64,000 nucleotides of DNA from an uncultured Pelagibacteraceae bacterium (GCA_902617895.1 CACMYJ010000001.1:182666-246665); one strand, 5' to 3'; shown: positions 38,267-48,748, numbered from the stretch's first letter. A program made the numbers and translations. Notes: generated by a model from the letters alone, not told the origin.

Positions 38267-40134
38267 GCTATATGCTTAATAGACTTTCTTTTGACATGAG
38301 ACAACAAAATATATACTGCGGCTGGAGTAATCCCATCTATTCTAAGTGCTTGTCCGAGCGTTTTAGGCTTTATTTCCTTGAATTTTGACTTAACCTCATT
38401 CGATAATCCAGAAAATTGATCATAATCTAGATTTTCTGGTATTTTAAGATTTTCATCTCGTTTAAATGCTAAAATATCTGCATCTTGCTTCTTCAAATAT
38501 CCTTTATAATGTGCTTTTATCTCAATTTGCTCATCAATTTCACGTGAAACATATTTAATTTCAGGCCAAATTTCCCTAATTTTTTTCATATTAACTGACT
38601 TTTGGCTCAAAATCTCTATTGCATTCCTTTTAACCCCATCTTTAGCAATATTAATTCCATATTTTAATGCTTTTGAGGGAGTAATTAAAGAATTCTTCAT
38701 ATTTTTAAGACTTTTTTCAAGTTTAGACGCTTTCTCTTTATATAAAATTTTCCTTTCATTTAATATTAAACCAATATCAATTCCTTTTTGGGTTAGTCTT
38801 ATATCTGCATTATCTGATCTCAAAGATAACCTGTATTCTGCTCTTGAAGTGAACATTCTATAAGGTTCTGCAACTCCTTTTGTAACCAAATCATCTATCA
38901 TAACACCTATGTATGCCTCAGATCTATCAAGTATAAATGGTTCTTTACCTTTAATAGAGAGAGCAGCATTTATTCCAGCTATTAATCCTTGTGCTGCAGC
39001 TTCTTCATATCCTGTTGTTCCATTTATTTGTCCTGCAAGGTAAAGATTTTTAATTTTTTTTGTCTCTAAAGTAAGGAATAGCTCCCTTGGATCCACAAAA
39101 TCGTATTCTATAGCGTATCCAGGCCTTAAAATTTTGACATTTTCTAAACCATTGATATTGTTACATATTTCTTGCTGTATTCCAGCAGGAAGAGAGGTTG
39201 AAATTCCATTAGGATAGATTGTATTATCATTCAGGCCTTCTGGCTCTAAAAATATTTGATGCTTTTGCTTACCTGCAAACTTTACAATCTTATCTTCTAT
39301 TGATGGACAGTATCTAGGACCAACTCCTTGGATACTCCCTGAGTACATAGCACTACTTTTTATATTTTTAGAAATGATCTTATGCACTGCTTGGTTGGTA
39401 TAAGTCATCCTACATGAAATTTGTCTGTTGATATTTTTTTTTGTGAGGAAAGAAAAAAAATATGGATCTTCATCTGCATGCTGCTTTTCAAGTTTTTCGA
39501 AATTAATTGTCGTTGCATCAAGTCTTGGAGGTGTACCTGTTTTTAATCTTCCAATTTTAAAATCATATTTTTCTAATTGTTCACTTAAACCTGTTGAAGG
39601 TTTTTCATTAAATCTTCCTGCAGGTGTTTTTTCTTTACCAATGTGGATTAAACCATTTAAAAAAGTTCCAGTTGTAAGGATTACTTTAGATGATAGTACT
39701 TTTTTACCTTCTTGTGTGATAAAACCAATTATGTTGTTTTTTTCAAAAATAAACTCTATTACAGGATCTGAAAAAATGCTTAAATTACAGTAATTTACAA
39801 GTTTTTCTTGCATATATTTCTTATATAATGATCTATCACTTTGAGTACGTGGTCCGCGAACAGCTGGTCCTCTACTTCTATTTAATAACCTAAATTGTAT
39901 TCCTGATTTGTCTGCAACTTCACCCATTACACCATCTAATGCATCTATCTCTCTAACGAGATGACCTTTACCTAATCCCCCTATTGCTGGATTGCACGAC
40001 ATCTCACCAATAGTATCAAATTTATGTGTAAATAAGGCAGTATTTACGCCCAATCTAGCAGATGCTGCTGCTGCTTCACAACCAGCGTGACCACCACCAA
40101 TTACAACTACATCAAATGAAATGTCATTTTTCAT
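38263..40134 (-). CDS. mnmG: tRNA uridine-34 5-carboxymethylaminomethyl modification enzyme MnmG (GidA)
   Basis: MnmG is the FAD-binding partner of MnmE that modifies the wobble uridine of several tRNAs. The 623-residue protein has the N-terminal FAD motif [21 protein letters not shown], the family signatures [21 protein letters not shown] and [17 protein letters not shown], and a helical C-terminal tRNA/MnmE-binding region. A near-consensus parS lies in its 3' third. It follows mnmE after 76 bases of featureless AT-rich DNA. Confidence 0.98.
   Translation of the reverse strand: MKNDISFDVVVIGGGHAGCEAAAASARLGVNTALFTHKFDTIGEMSCNPAIGGLGKGHLVREIDALDGVMGEVADKSGIQFRLLNRSRGPAVRGPRTQSDRSLYKKYMQEKLVNYCNLSIFSDPVIEFIFEKNNIIGFITQEGKKVLSSKVILTTGTFLNGLIHIGKEKTPAGRFNEKPSTGLSEQLEKYDFKIGRLKTGTPPRLDATTINFEKLEKQHADEDPYFFSFLTKKNINRQISCRMTYTNQAVHKIISKNIKSSAMYSGSIQGVGPRYCPSIEDKIVKFAGKQKHQIFLEPEGLNDNTIYPNGISTSLPAGIQQEICNNINGLENVKILRPGYAIEYDFVDPRELFLTLETKKIKNLYLAGQINGTTGYEEAAAQGLIAGINAALSIKGKEPFILDRSEAYIGVMIDDLVTKGVAEPYRMFTSRAEYRLSLRSDNADIRLTQKGIDIGLILNERKILYKEKASKLEKSLKNMKNSLITPSKALKYGINIAKDGVKRNAIEILSQKSVNMKKIREIWPEIKYVSREIDEQIEIKAHYKGYLKKQDADILAFKRDENLKIPENLDYDQFSGLSNEVKSKFKEIKPKTLGQALRIDGITPAAVYILLSHVKRKSIKHIA
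38536..38551. promoter_or_regulatory. Second parS-like site (14 of 16 bases)
   Basis: AATTTCACGTGAAACA matches the parS consensus except for the first two bases. It lies inside mnmG, encoding part of VSREID, 332 bases from the exact site. Both copies encode a VSRE peptide, an effect of the shared DNA word in the same frame. Confidence 0.8.
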
Positions 40135-40210
40135 AACTGTAATTTATTATTGATATTAAAATTTACAAGAAAACACTTAAAAATGCTTAAATAACAAGTA
40201 AATTCAACAC

Positions 40211-41542
40211 TTATTTACCTATGCAAAAATCGCTAAAAATGGAACCTAATATTTCTTCAACATCCACTTTTCCTACAATCATTCCTAAGTGTCTAGTTGC
40301 TAATCTTAAATCCTCTGCAGCTTTATCAAAATCTTCTAAAGAATTTTTTTCCTCGAAATTTTTTAAATTATGAACACAAGCCTCTAAACTTTGTCTATGT
40401 CTTTCTCTTGTAATTAAAGTTTCGTTTGAACTTACAAATTTATTTTTTAAATTGTCTTTTATTCGATTTATTAGTTCAGCTAAATTGGTTTCATTTTTGA
40501 TTGATAAATAAATTGGATTAAATTTTGAAATTTGATGATTAATATTTTTATAACCAAGATCAATTTTGTTAATTACAATTATCGATTTTTCACTTACTAA
40601 ATCATTCAAAAATCCAGTAAAATCAATACTTTTAGGCTCTATTACTATTATATTTAAATCAGCATCCTCAGCACGTTTAAGAGCTAATTTTATTCCTTTT
40701 TTTTCTATTTCATCTTTAGACTCTCTAATACCAGCAGTATCAGAAATAACAACTGGATAGCCATCTAAATTTAGATGAGCTTCAATAACATCTCTGGTTG
40801 TTCCTGCGATTTCTGAAACGATAGCTACATCACGTTTAGAAAGATAATTTAACAATGATGACTTTCCAGCGTTGGTAGGACCTATTATTGCAATTTTAAA
40901 ACCTTCTCTAATTCTTTCTCCAACTTTTTGATCATCCAAAATTTTTTCAATCTCTTTTCTAATTTTTTCTGAATCGTTTTTAATATTTATAGTTATATTT
41001 TCTGGAAGATCATCATCGGGAAAATCGATTTTAGCTTCTACATTAGATAAAATTTTTAAAAGCATTTCTCGGAGGGAATTAAATTTATCTGAACTTCTAC
41101 CACTCATTATTTTAATTGCTTGTTGTCTTTGAATTTCAGTTTCTGCAGAAATTAGATCAGATATGCTCTCTGCTTTAAGAAGATTTATTTTTCCATTTTG
41201 AAATGCAATTTTTGTAAATTCACCTGGCTCTGCAAGTCTACAATTTTCTAAATTTGATAGTTGGTCTAAAATTGACCGAATTACAGCAATACTACCATGG
41301 ACATGTAACTCAGCCATATCTTCGCCTGTGTAGCTGTCAGGCCCAGGGAACCATAATAATAATCCCTCATCAATTAGTTCAGAAGTACTGATTTTATTGA
41401 TTTTTTTAAGTGTTGCTTGTCTTGGTGGTGGCAATTTATCTTTTATGAGACTTTGAATTATTTCTTTAGTGCCTACTCCAGAAATTCTAATAACAGCAAC
41501 ACCTGAAACTCCAGCTCCAGATGATAATGCATATATTGTCAT
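40211..41542 (-). CDS. mnmE: tRNA-modification GTPase MnmE (TrmE)
   Basis: MnmE works with MnmG on wobble uridine modification. The 443-residue protein has the N-terminal folate-binding domain (GAGVSGVAVIRISG), the G domain with P-loop GPTNAGKSSLLN, switch AGTTRDVIE, DTAG and NKIDL, and the C-terminal motif ending FCIGK with the Cys conserved in the family. It lies next to mnmG in the origin-proximal block. The 178-base gap upstream toward the TPR gene shows no feature beyond AT-rich sequence. Confidence 0.97.
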   Translation of the reverse strand: MTIYALSSGAGVSGVAVIRISGVGTKEIIQSLIKDKLPPPRQATLKKINKISTSELIDEGLLLWFPGPDSYTGEDMAELHVHGSIAVIRSILDQLSNLENCRLAEPGEFTKIAFQNGKINLLKAESISDLISAETEIQRQQAIKIMSGRSSDKFNSLREMLLKILSNVEAKIDFPDDDLPENITINIKNDSEKIRKEIEKILDDQKVGERIREGFKIAIIGPTNAGKSSLLNYLSKRDVAIVSEIAGTTRDVIEAHLNLDGYPVVISDTAGIRESKDEIEKKGIKLALKRAEDADLNIIVIEPKSIDFTGFLNDLVSEKSIIVINKIDLGYKNINHQISKFNPIYLSIKNETNLAELINRIKDNLKNKFVSSNETLITRERHRQSLEACVHNLKNFEEKNSLEDFDKAAEDLRLATRHLGMIVGKVDVEEILGSIFSDFCIGK

Positions 41543-41720
41543 ATCAATTATTATAATTTTATATTATCCAAAATTATATAATTTTGTTAATAATAATTTA
41601 GTTATCTTCCTGTCTTAAAAGTGATTGGAGAAATATTCAAAAATGAAAATATTTCAGTTTAGATATACAAAAAGTTTAAATTAGTGACAAAAGAGCTAGG
41701 ATATATTTAATTTTCATAAA

Positions 41721-43292
41721 ATGTCTTTGGATAATAATAAAATTTCAAACAAATTTAAAAAAGGTTTGGAATTATTTAAAAATAAAAGATTTGCTGAGGC
41801 TGAAAAATTATTCAAAAAAATTTTTAAATACAATCCAGACGACGTATTGATAAACTTTTTTTTAGGAGCTACTTATTTCGAAACTAGAAAGTTTAGTTTA
41901 TCACAAGAAAAATTAAAGAAAGTAATATCAATTGAAAAAAGTCATAGAGATGCAAACTTCTTACTTGGAATGATGAGTTATAATGAAAATAAATTTGATG
42001 AAGCAAAAAATCATTTGGAAAAGATTTATAATCTAAATACTAATGATACAAACGTTGCAAATTTATTTGCAAAAGTATTAATTAAAACTAGAGATTATCA
42101 CAAAGCTATTAGAATTTTACAAATAGAACTTGAAAAAAAACCTAACAATTTTGATTTAATAAATAATCTTGGTTATGCATATCTGTTAAACGCGGAAATC
42201 AATAAATCCATTAAATATTTATCAAAAGCTTTGGAATTAAATTCTAACAGCTCATATACCTATGCAAATCTAGGTACATCATTTTTTTTAAAAAATGACT
42301 TATTAAGTAGTAAGAAAATTTTTAAAAAAGGGTTAGAAATTTTTCCTGAAAACAACCAAATCTCATTTGCTTTTAGCATCTCTGAATTGTCGGATTGTAA
42401 TTTTGATGCTGGATTTAAGCTTTACGAAAAAAGAAAGTATGGAAAAGATTATGAGCTAAATTTTAACAAAAATCATAAAGAATGGAGTGGAGAAGATCTT
42501 AATCAAAAAGTTATTTATATAATTTCTGAACAAGGTATTGGTGATATAATACAATTTTCAAGATATTTAATTTCACTAAAAAAAAAATATTCAGTAAAAA
42601 TAATTTTTGCAGTTAATAAAAATCTTAAACATTTATTTAATTTTGATGGTATTGACATAGTTGAAAAGGGAAATTTAAATATTAAATTTGACTACTTTCA
42701 ATATTTATTGAGTCTCCCCGGGATTTTTTATAAAATTGAAAAAAAATTTGCAGAAAATATAAATTTTATCAAAATAAATAATGTTATTTTAAATAATTGG
42801 TCTGAAAAAATTAAGAATCTTAAAGGACCAAAGATTGGCTTTAATTTTCAAGGAGATCCAAGTTATATATTGGATGGCTCAAGATCGATACCTATTAATT
42901 ATTTTAAAGATCTTTTTTTGAAAGATAATTTAAATTTTATAAGTTTGGTCAAAGGTCATGGTGAGTTAGAATTAAATAAAATAATTTTAAGAAAAAATGT
43001 TTTTAACTTTTCTAAAGATATAGATAATAATGACAATTCATTTGAAGATACTGTTGCTATATTAAAAAATCTTGATCTACTTATAACTTCTGATACCGCA
43101 ATCGCACATCTAGCATCAACCATGGAAATAAAAACATGGTTACTTTTAAATTTTAGTCCAGATTGGAGATGGCATATAAATATGAAATTATTTAAATGGT
43201 ACAAGAATTTAAAGATTTTTAGGCAGGAGTCTGACCTTAAGTGGGACAAGGTCATAAAAGAAGTAAGAACTGAATTGAATAAAAGTTTCTAG
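41721..43292 (+). CDS. TPR protein with glycosyltransferase-9-like C-terminal domain
   Basis: The 523-residue protein has about six tetratricopeptide repeats in its first 230 residues (for example AEKLFKKIFKYNPDDVLINFFLGATYF). A C-terminal GT-B-type region follows, with GIGDIIQFSRYL near residue 273 and a DTAIAHLASTMEIKTWLLL segment like the heptosyltransferase (GT9) nucleotide-sugar site. Such TPR-GT proteins are common in SAR11 and may glycosylate surface polymers or proteins; the substrate is unknown. It stands alone on the plus strand between mnmE and rho. Confidence 0.8.
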   Translation: MSLDNNKISNKFKKGLELFKNKRFAEAEKLFKKIFKYNPDDVLINFFLGATYFETRKFSLSQEKLKKVISIEKSHRDANFLLGMMSYNENKFDEAKNHLEKIYNLNTNDTNVANLFAKVLIKTRDYHKAIRILQIELEKKPNNFDLINNLGYAYLLNAEINKSIKYLSKALELNSNSSYTYANLGTSFFLKNDLLSSKKIFKKGLEIFPENNQISFAFSISELSDCNFDAGFKLYEKRKYGKDYELNFNKNHKEWSGEDLNQKVIYIISEQGIGDIIQFSRYLISLKKKYSVKIIFAVNKNLKHLFNFDGIDIVEKGNLNIKFDYFQYLLSLPGIFYKIEKKFAENINFIKINNVILNNWSEKIKNLKGPKIGFNFQGDPSYILDGSRSIPINYFKDLFLKDNLNFISLVKGHGELELNKIILRKNVFNFSKDIDNNDNSFEDTVAILKNLDLLITSDTAIAHLASTMEIKTWLLLNFSPDWRWHINMKLFKWYKNLKIFRQESDLKWDKVIKEVRTELNKSF

Positions 43293-43300
43293 AAAGTTTA

Positions 43301-44572
43301 TTATGAAGGTTTATTCATTGAATTAAAAAACTCTGCATTATTCTTAGTTGTTTTAAGTTTTGAGTTTATAAAATCAATTGCATCCATCGATCCCATTGGA
43401 GCAATAATTCTTCTTAAAACATTCATTTTTTGTAGATCATTTTTATCAAAAATAAGTTCTTCTCTTCTTGTTCCTGACTTAGTTATGTCTATAGCTGGAT
43501 AAATTCTTTTCTCAGAAATCTTTCTATCCAAGATAGTTTCACTGTTACCAGTTCCTTTAAATTCTTCAAAAATCACTTCGTCCATCCTACTTCCTGTATC
43601 GATGAGAGCTGTTGCTATAATTGTAAGGGACCCACCTTCCTCAATATTTCTAGCTGCACCAAAAAATCTTTTGGGTCTTTGGAGGGCATTAGCATCTACA
43701 CCACCAGTTAAAACCTTTCCTGAGCTTGGTACAACAGCATTATAAGCTCTTCCTAATCTTGTGATCGAGTCTAATAGAATTACTACATCTTTTTTATGTT
43801 CTGTAAGTCTTTTGGCTTTTTCAATAACCATTTCGGCAACAGCAACGTGACGCTGTGCTGGCTCATCAAAAGTTGAACTTATAACTTCACCATTAACTGT
43901 TCTTTGCATGTCTGTAACCTCTTCTGGTCTTTCATCAATTAATAAAACCATCAAGTAACATTCTGGATGATTAGCAGTGATAGAATTAGCTATGCTCTGC
44001 AAAATCATTGTTTTACCAGCCTTTGGTGGAGAAATAATTAATGACCTTTGACCTTTTCCAATTGGACTTACTAAATCAATTAACCTTGGAGTTAAATCAG
44101 GTTTCTTTTCAATTTTATTTGACTCAACTTCCATTCCTAGTTGCTTATTTGGATATAGAGGAGTTAAGTTATCAAAAGCTATTTTATGCTTAAATTTATC
44201 TGGTTCTTCAAAATTAATTTTGCTTACTTGTAATAGGGCAAAATATCTTTCTCCATCTTTTGGAGATCTTATTGGCCCCTCAACAGTATCACCAGTTCTA
44301 AGGCCAAATCTTCTTATCTGACTTGGGCTTACGTATATATCATCGGCTCCAGGCAAATAATTCGATTCCATCGCTCGCAGGAAACCAAATCCGTCTTGGA
44401 GTAATTGTAAAACTCCACCCCCAGTAATTTCCTCTCCTTTTTCTGCAAGTTTTTTTAAAATTGCAAAATAAATTTCTTGTCTTCTTAGAGTACTAGCGTT
44501 TTCGATACCTAATTTTTCAGCTTCAGTAATCAACTTTTCAGAGCTTTTTTCTTTTAATTCTTGAATGTTCAT
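43301..44572 (-). CDS. rho: Transcription termination factor Rho
   Basis: Rho is the hexameric RNA helicase that ends transcription. The 423-residue protein has the N-terminal Rho_N helices, the RNA-binding cold-shock-like domain ([21 protein letters not shown]), Walker [16 protein letters not shown], the Q/R-loop region, and [30 protein letters not shown]. It lies 58 bases downstream of hemJ on the same strand, in the common alphaproteobacterial order. Confidence 0.98.
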   Translation of the reverse strand: MNIQELKEKSSEKLITEAEKLGIENASTLRRQEIYFAILKKLAEKGEEITGGGVLQLLQDGFGFLRAMESNYLPGADDIYVSPSQIRRFGLRTGDTVEGPIRSPKDGERYFALLQVSKINFEEPDKFKHKIAFDNLTPLYPNKQLGMEVESNKIEKKPDLTPRLIDLVSPIGKGQRSLIISPPKAGKTMILQSIANSITANHPECYLMVLLIDERPEEVTDMQRTVNGEVISSTFDEPAQRHVAVAEMVIEKAKRLTEHKKDVVILLDSITRLGRAYNAVVPSSGKVLTGGVDANALQRPKRFFGAARNIEEGGSLTIIATALIDTGSRMDEVIFEEFKGTGNSETILDRKISEKRIYPAIDITKSGTRREELIFDKNDLQKMNVLRRIIAPMGSMDAIDFINSKLKTTKNNAEFFNSMNKPS

Positions 44573-44630
44573 GTGTGGAAGTTTTATTAAAGATTTAATA
44601 AATATATATACTGATCTAAAAATTTCAACC

Positions 44631-45065
44631 CTAGATAGGTTTAAAAACTACAATAAAAACAACAAAAATCAGCAAAATTGTTGGTATTTCATTAATTATC
44701 CTGAAAAATTTAGATGATTTTGTATTTTCTTTTAGCTTTAGCAAACGTATGCATTTTCCAAGATATTCATGGTAAATTGTTAAAATTACAACTAACACAA
44801 TCTTGATTTGTAACCATAAATAACCAAAACTCTCAATGCCATTGATCCAAATCAATATAATGCCAAATAGCCAAGACAAAATCATTGCTGGTCGCATTAT
44901 GTAATTATAGAGCTTTCTCTCCATTGTCTCAAAAATTTCAGTTGCTTGTTCTTTTTCAAAATTTTCAACATGGTAAACAAATATTCTTGGTAAATATAAA
45001 AGACCAGCCATCCAAGAAATTACTGCTATTAGATGAAGTGATTTAAATAAAAGATATCCACTCAT
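44631..45065 (-). CDS. hemJ: Protoporphyrinogen oxidase HemJ
   Basis: HemJ is a membrane protein that oxidises protoporphyrinogen IX late in heme synthesis. The 144-residue protein has four membrane segments, the family motif [22 protein letters not shown] with its conserved His, and a later Lys-containing segment ([15 protein letters not shown]). It sits 3 bases after hemH, with hemE just upstream, so three late heme genes are together. Confidence 0.9.
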   Translation of the reverse strand: MSGYLLFKSLHLIAVISWMAGLLYLPRIFVYHVENFEKEQATEIFETMERKLYNYIMRPAMILSWLFGIILIWINGIESFGYLWLQIKIVLVVILTIYHEYLGKCIRLLKLKENTKSSKFFRIINEIPTILLIFVVFIVVFKPI

Positions 45066-45068
45066 TTA

Positions 45069-46061
45069 TTATAAATTTTTTGAAATAAGATGTTTGAATA
45101 AAGAAATATGATCTTCATTATCATTTAAACAAGGAATCATTTCAAAGTTTTCACCGCCTGATTTGATAAAACTTTCTTTCCCTTGGATGGATATTTCTTC
45201 TAAAGTCTCAACACAATCAGATGAAAAACCAGGACATATTACTAAAATATTTTTTTTTCCCTCTTTAGGCAAGGCTTCAAAAGTTTTATCTGTATAAGGT
45301 TGCAGCCATTCTTGAGGACCAAATCTTGATTGAAATGTTGTCATAATTTTAATATCTGAATATTTTTCAGAAATTAGTCTTGTAGTTTTGTGACAATAGC
45401 AATGATAAGGATCTCCCTTTTCAAAATATTTTTTTGGTATTCCATGATAAGAAGCTACTATTAGGTCTGGCTTCCAATTAATTTCATTAATTTTTTTTAC
45501 AATACTATTGTTAATAGCATTTATATAAAGAGGTTCGGACTCATAATGAGGAATTATTTTTAAATTTGGCTGCCATCTCATTTTCATAAGAGTTCTATAT
45601 ACCTCGTCACATACAGTGGCAGTCGTTGCAGCAGCATATTGGGGGTAAAGAGGTAGTATTATTAAATTCTCACAACCTTTTTCATGAAGTTCGTTTATTT
45701 TACTTTTAATACTTGGATTGCCATACCTCATAGCAAAATCAACAATCAACTTTTCATTACCAATTTTCTCAGATAATTTATTAGCTTGGCTTTCTGTAAA
45801 AAACCTAAGCGGTGACATGTTCTTGTCTTTCATCCATATTTCTTTGTAAGCTTTAGCAGTTTTTGATGGCCTGAAAGTAAGTATAAATAAGTTAAGAATT
45901 ACTTGCCAAATAAAAGGATTTACTTCAATAACTCTTCTGTCAGACAAAAATTCCTTTAAATATTTTCTTATATCCAGCCAACTAGTGGAATCAGGTGTTC
46001 CAAGATTTATAATTAAAACCCCTGTTTTGCCATAATTAACTTTTGGGTGGTCTGATCTCAT
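45069..46061 (-). CDS. hemH: Ferrochelatase
   Basis: HemH inserts iron into protoporphyrin IX. The 330-residue protein has GVLIINLGTPDS near the N-terminus, the signature ASYHGIPKKYFEKGDPYHCY with the catalytic His, and GFSSDCVETLEEI with the metal-site Glu. It overlaps hemE by 4 bases (ATGA). Confidence 0.97.
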   Translation of the reverse strand: MRSDHPKVNYGKTGVLIINLGTPDSTSWLDIRKYLKEFLSDRRVIEVNPFIWQVILNLFILTFRPSKTAKAYKEIWMKDKNMSPLRFFTESQANKLSEKIGNEKLIVDFAMRYGNPSIKSKINELHEKGCENLIILPLYPQYAAATTATVCDEVYRTLMKMRWQPNLKIIPHYESEPLYINAINNSIVKKINEINWKPDLIVASYHGIPKKYFEKGDPYHCYCHKTTRLISEKYSDIKIMTTFQSRFGPQEWLQPYTDKTFEALPKEGKKNILVICPGFSSDCVETLEEISIQGKESFIKSGGENFEMIPCLNDNEDHISLFKHLISKNL

Positions 46062-47059
46062 TTAAAGTTTCTTACGATTTTAATCAAATCTTCGACCATT
46101 TCAATTTTAGTTTCTGGTAAGATACCATGTCCTAAATTAAATATGTATGGGTGATCCTTAAAAATATGAAGATATCTTTCAACTTCTTTTCTTAGAATTT
46201 CCTTATCAGTTAATAATATTTTAGGGTCAAGCCCACCCTGAATGGGAATTTTTATTTCTTTTACTATTTTTTCTGGATTAACATCATAATCTATATTTAC
46301 TGCATCTGGTTTAACTATTTCGCAGAAATTTTTGTAATCTTTAATACCTCTTGGAAAACAAATTACAGGTACACCTAATTGTTTAACATATTCTACAATA
46401 TTTAATGTGGGTATATAAATATATTCAGGGATTTTGTCATTTAATAATCCTGCCCAACTATCAAAGATCTGAATTACTTCTGCTCCAGCCTCAACTTGAT
46501 TTTTAATATGAACTTTTAGAAATTTTTCAATAATTCCTAATAGTCTATTTATTAGAAAATCATCTTTAAAAAATTCTCCTGTTAGACCTTTTCTGGGTGA
46601 TGATCTATTAATCATGTATACAAGAATAGTCCATGGAGCTCCAACAAATCCTATCATGTCTTTGTTATCCATTAAAGGATCCTTGGAGGTTTTGGAAATT
46701 GCTTTGTAAACTTTATAAACTTTTTCTGTAAAATTAATTTCGTCAACATTTTTAATATTATCTAATTCCAGTTCTCCAAGCTTTGGCCCAAAATTTTTCT
46801 CAAATTCTACTTTTTGACCAAGACCGTATGGTAACATCAAAATGTCAGAAAATATTACTGCACCATCAAACCCAAATCTCTTTATAGGTTGAAGAGTTAT
46901 CTCAGATGCTAAATCACTATTTAAACAAAGTTTTATAAAGTCTGTATTTTTTTTTCTTATGTCTCGAAATTCAGGTAAATATCTTCCTGCTTGTCTCATT
47001 AACCATATAGGATTGGTTTTAACATCTTTATTTTTTATACAGTTAGTTAAGAGACTCAT
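46058..47059 (-). CDS. hemE: Uroporphyrinogen decarboxylase
   Basis: HemE decarboxylates uroporphyrinogen III to coproporphyrinogen III. The 333-residue protein has the signatures PIWLMRQAGRYLPEFRDIR, GFVGAPWTILVYMI and LGHGILPETK. It begins the minus-strand series hemE-hemH-hemJ-rho and borders the candidate replication origin, as hemE does in Caulobacter. Confidence 0.97.
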   Translation of the reverse strand: MSLLTNCIKNKDVKTNPIWLMRQAGRYLPEFRDIRKKNTDFIKLCLNSDLASEITLQPIKRFGFDGAVIFSDILMLPYGLGQKVEFEKNFGPKLGELELDNIKNVDEINFTEKVYKVYKAISKTSKDPLMDNKDMIGFVGAPWTILVYMINRSSPRKGLTGEFFKDDFLINRLLGIIEKFLKVHIKNQVEAGAEVIQIFDSWAGLLNDKIPEYIYIPTLNIVEYVKQLGVPVICFPRGIKDYKNFCEIVKPDAVNIDYDVNPEKIVKEIKIPIQGGLDPKILLTDKEILRKEVERYLHIFKDHPYIFNLGHGILPETKIEMVEDLIKIVRNFK

Positions 47060-47343
47060 ATAAATAGATATATATTATTTACTTTATTAGTATTATGTAT
47101 TGTGGATAACGTAAATTAGTCAAATATCACAGTTTGTTAACTCTTTATTAAGAATTTAGATCTCTATTTAACTGTATTTTATAAGGATTAATTAAGATTT
47201 CTCATATTTTATGTATATTATGTATAAGTTTGTTAACATTTTATAATTTAGTTAATTTGATGGAAAAAAAACTAACTATTATTATTCAGAAGGATAAATC
47301 TGAATTTTTCTTATTTTACTTATAGATTATAAACACTTTATAC
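47060..47343. other. oriC: Candidate chromosomal replication origin (oriC), hemE/ppsR intergenic region
   Basis: This 284-base gap is the largest in the window and very AT-rich. It holds a perfect DnaA box TGTGGATAA (47101-47109) and a weaker one TTATAAACA (47327-47335). The 11-mer AGTTTGTTAAC is repeated at 47131-47141 and 47227-47237. A TTAA-N7-TTAA word, the CtrA-site pattern, occurs at 47137-47151. Caulobacter and Rickettsia have origins next to hemE or with CtrA-type sites, and parAB/parS lie 9 kb away. DnaA binding is not shown by sequence alone; the region could also simply be two divergent promoters. Confidence 0.7.
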
Positions 47344-48171
47344 ATGAGAAATTTATATCAAATATACCTAATATCAGACTCTACCGGTGAAACACTTGAT
47401 AGAATTTTTCTTGCTTTGAAAGCACAGTTTCCCAATTTTGAATACGAAACAAACCATTTCTCCTTTACGCGTACTGAAAGTCAAACTCTCGCTATATTAA
47501 AACAGGCAAAAAAAGATAAAAATTCAATTATTTTATATACTATTGTTAATAGTAAATTAGCAAAATATCTTACAGAAAAAGCCTACGAAAGGAATATACC
47601 TTGTTTTGGAGTTCTTGGAGACTTGATTTTAAACTTTTCTAAGGTCTTAAATCAAAAAGCTTCTCATCAGCCAAGTGGACAGCATATCTTAAATGAAGAA
47701 TACTATGATAGAATTGAAGCTATTCAATTTACGATGAACCATGATGATGGTAATCAAACTGATGATATAGAGAGATCAGATATTATTTTACTAGGTGTAA
47801 GTAGAACCAGCAAAACTCCAACTTCCATTTATCTAGCTAATAGAGGATTCAAAACTTCAAATATTCCACTAGTGAATAAAAATTCTATACCATCTAAAGT
47901 TACTGAAAAAAATTTTAGACCATGCGTTATTGGCTTAGTTACAGAGCCAGAAAGATTATATGATTTAAGAAAAAATAGATTGAATTCATTAAAAGAAGAT
48001 CAGAATAGTGAATATGTAAATATTGATAAAATTAAAGATGAATTAAATAGTGCTAGGAAATTATTCAAAGAGAATAATTGGCCAACGATAGATGTAACAA
48101 GAAAATCAGTTGAAGAAACAGCTGCATCAGTAATAAAAATTTTTGAAATAAAGAATAAAAAAAATGCCTAA
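47344..48171 (+). CDS. ppsR: Pyruvate, phosphate dikinase / PEP synthase regulatory protein
   Basis: This bifunctional kinase-pyrophosphorylase switches PPDK or PEP synthase on and off by phosphorylating a Thr. The 275-residue protein has the N-terminal IYLISDSTGETLDRIF, the P-loop-like GVSRTSKTPTSIYLANRG near residue 155, and the NIPLV segment. Which dikinase it regulates cannot be told here. It starts the plus-strand series ppsR-maf-aroE-coaE-dnaQ and overlaps maf by 8 bases. Confidence 0.93.
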   Translation: MRNLYQIYLISDSTGETLDRIFLALKAQFPNFEYETNHFSFTRTESQTLAILKQAKKDKNSIILYTIVNSKLAKYLTEKAYERNIPCFGVLGDLILNFSKVLNQKASHQPSGQHILNEEYYDRIEAIQFTMNHDDGNQTDDIERSDIILLGVSRTSKTPTSIYLANRGFKTSNIPLVNKNSIPSKVTEKNFRPCVIGLVTEPERLYDLRKNRLNSLKEDQNSEYVNIDKIKDELNSARKLFKENNWPTIDVTRKSVEETAASVIKIFEIKNKKNA

Positions 48172-48748
48172 TATAATTTTAGCTTCAAAAAGTAAAGTTA
48201 GAAAAGAAATACTAGATAATCATAATATTAATAGTAAGGTTGAAGCCTCAAATGTTGATGAGGACCCTATAAAAGAAAGTTTATTAAAAGAAGGAGCCTC
48301 ACCAGAAATTATTTCTAAGAATCTTGCAGAATTAAAAGCAAACAAGGTAAGTCAAAAAATTAATAATGCTCTAGTATTAGGAGCAGATAGCGTCATCGAT
48401 TTAACTGGAGAATTAATTTCAAAACCAGAAAGTAGAGAAGAAGCTTTGAATATTTTGAAGAAACTCAATGGAAAAAAACATTCTTTGATCAGTTCAGTTT
48501 GTATATCTAAAAATGGATCTATGGTTTGGAACTATACCGACAAAGCTTACTTGACTATGAAGGATTTTTCTGAAAATGAATTAACTAATTATCTAAGTAA
48601 AATAAGTGATGAAGCTTTATATGCTTATAATGTTTATCAAATTGAAGGAGAAGGTAGAGCCTTATTCTCAAATATTGATGGAGATGAAGATACGATAATG
48701 GGCTTACCTATCAAAAAAATTAAGGAATATTTGGAACTACAAAAATGA
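48164..48748 (+). CDS. maf: Maf-family nucleoside triphosphate pyrophosphatase
   Basis: Maf proteins hydrolyse non-canonical or modified nucleotides. The 194-residue protein has the N-terminal ILASKSKVRKEILDNH, the VLGADSVIDLTGELISKPESREEALNIL catalytic region, and the YQIEGEGRALFSNIDGDEDTIMGLP motif. It overlaps aroE by 4 bases, in the conserved maf-aroE-coaE-dnaQ order of alphaproteobacteria. Confidence 0.94.
   Translation: MPNIILASKSKVRKEILDNHNINSKVEASNVDEDPIKESLLKEGASPEIISKNLAELKANKVSQKINNALVLGADSVIDLTGELISKPESREEALNILKKLNGKKHSLISSVCISKNGSMVWNYTDKAYLTMKDFSENELTNYLSKISDEALYAYNVYQIEGEGRALFSNIDGDEDTIMGLPIKKIKEYLELQK

Noticed and set aside
47285..47304. Small hairpin TTCAGA/TCTGAA before ppsR
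   Set aside because: Six base pairs with an 8-base loop is within chance in AT-rich DNA, and no riboswitch pattern is recognised.
47260..47325. 21-codon ORF within the hemE/ppsR gap
   Set aside because: Too short, no family, and it lies in the likely replication origin; probably chance.
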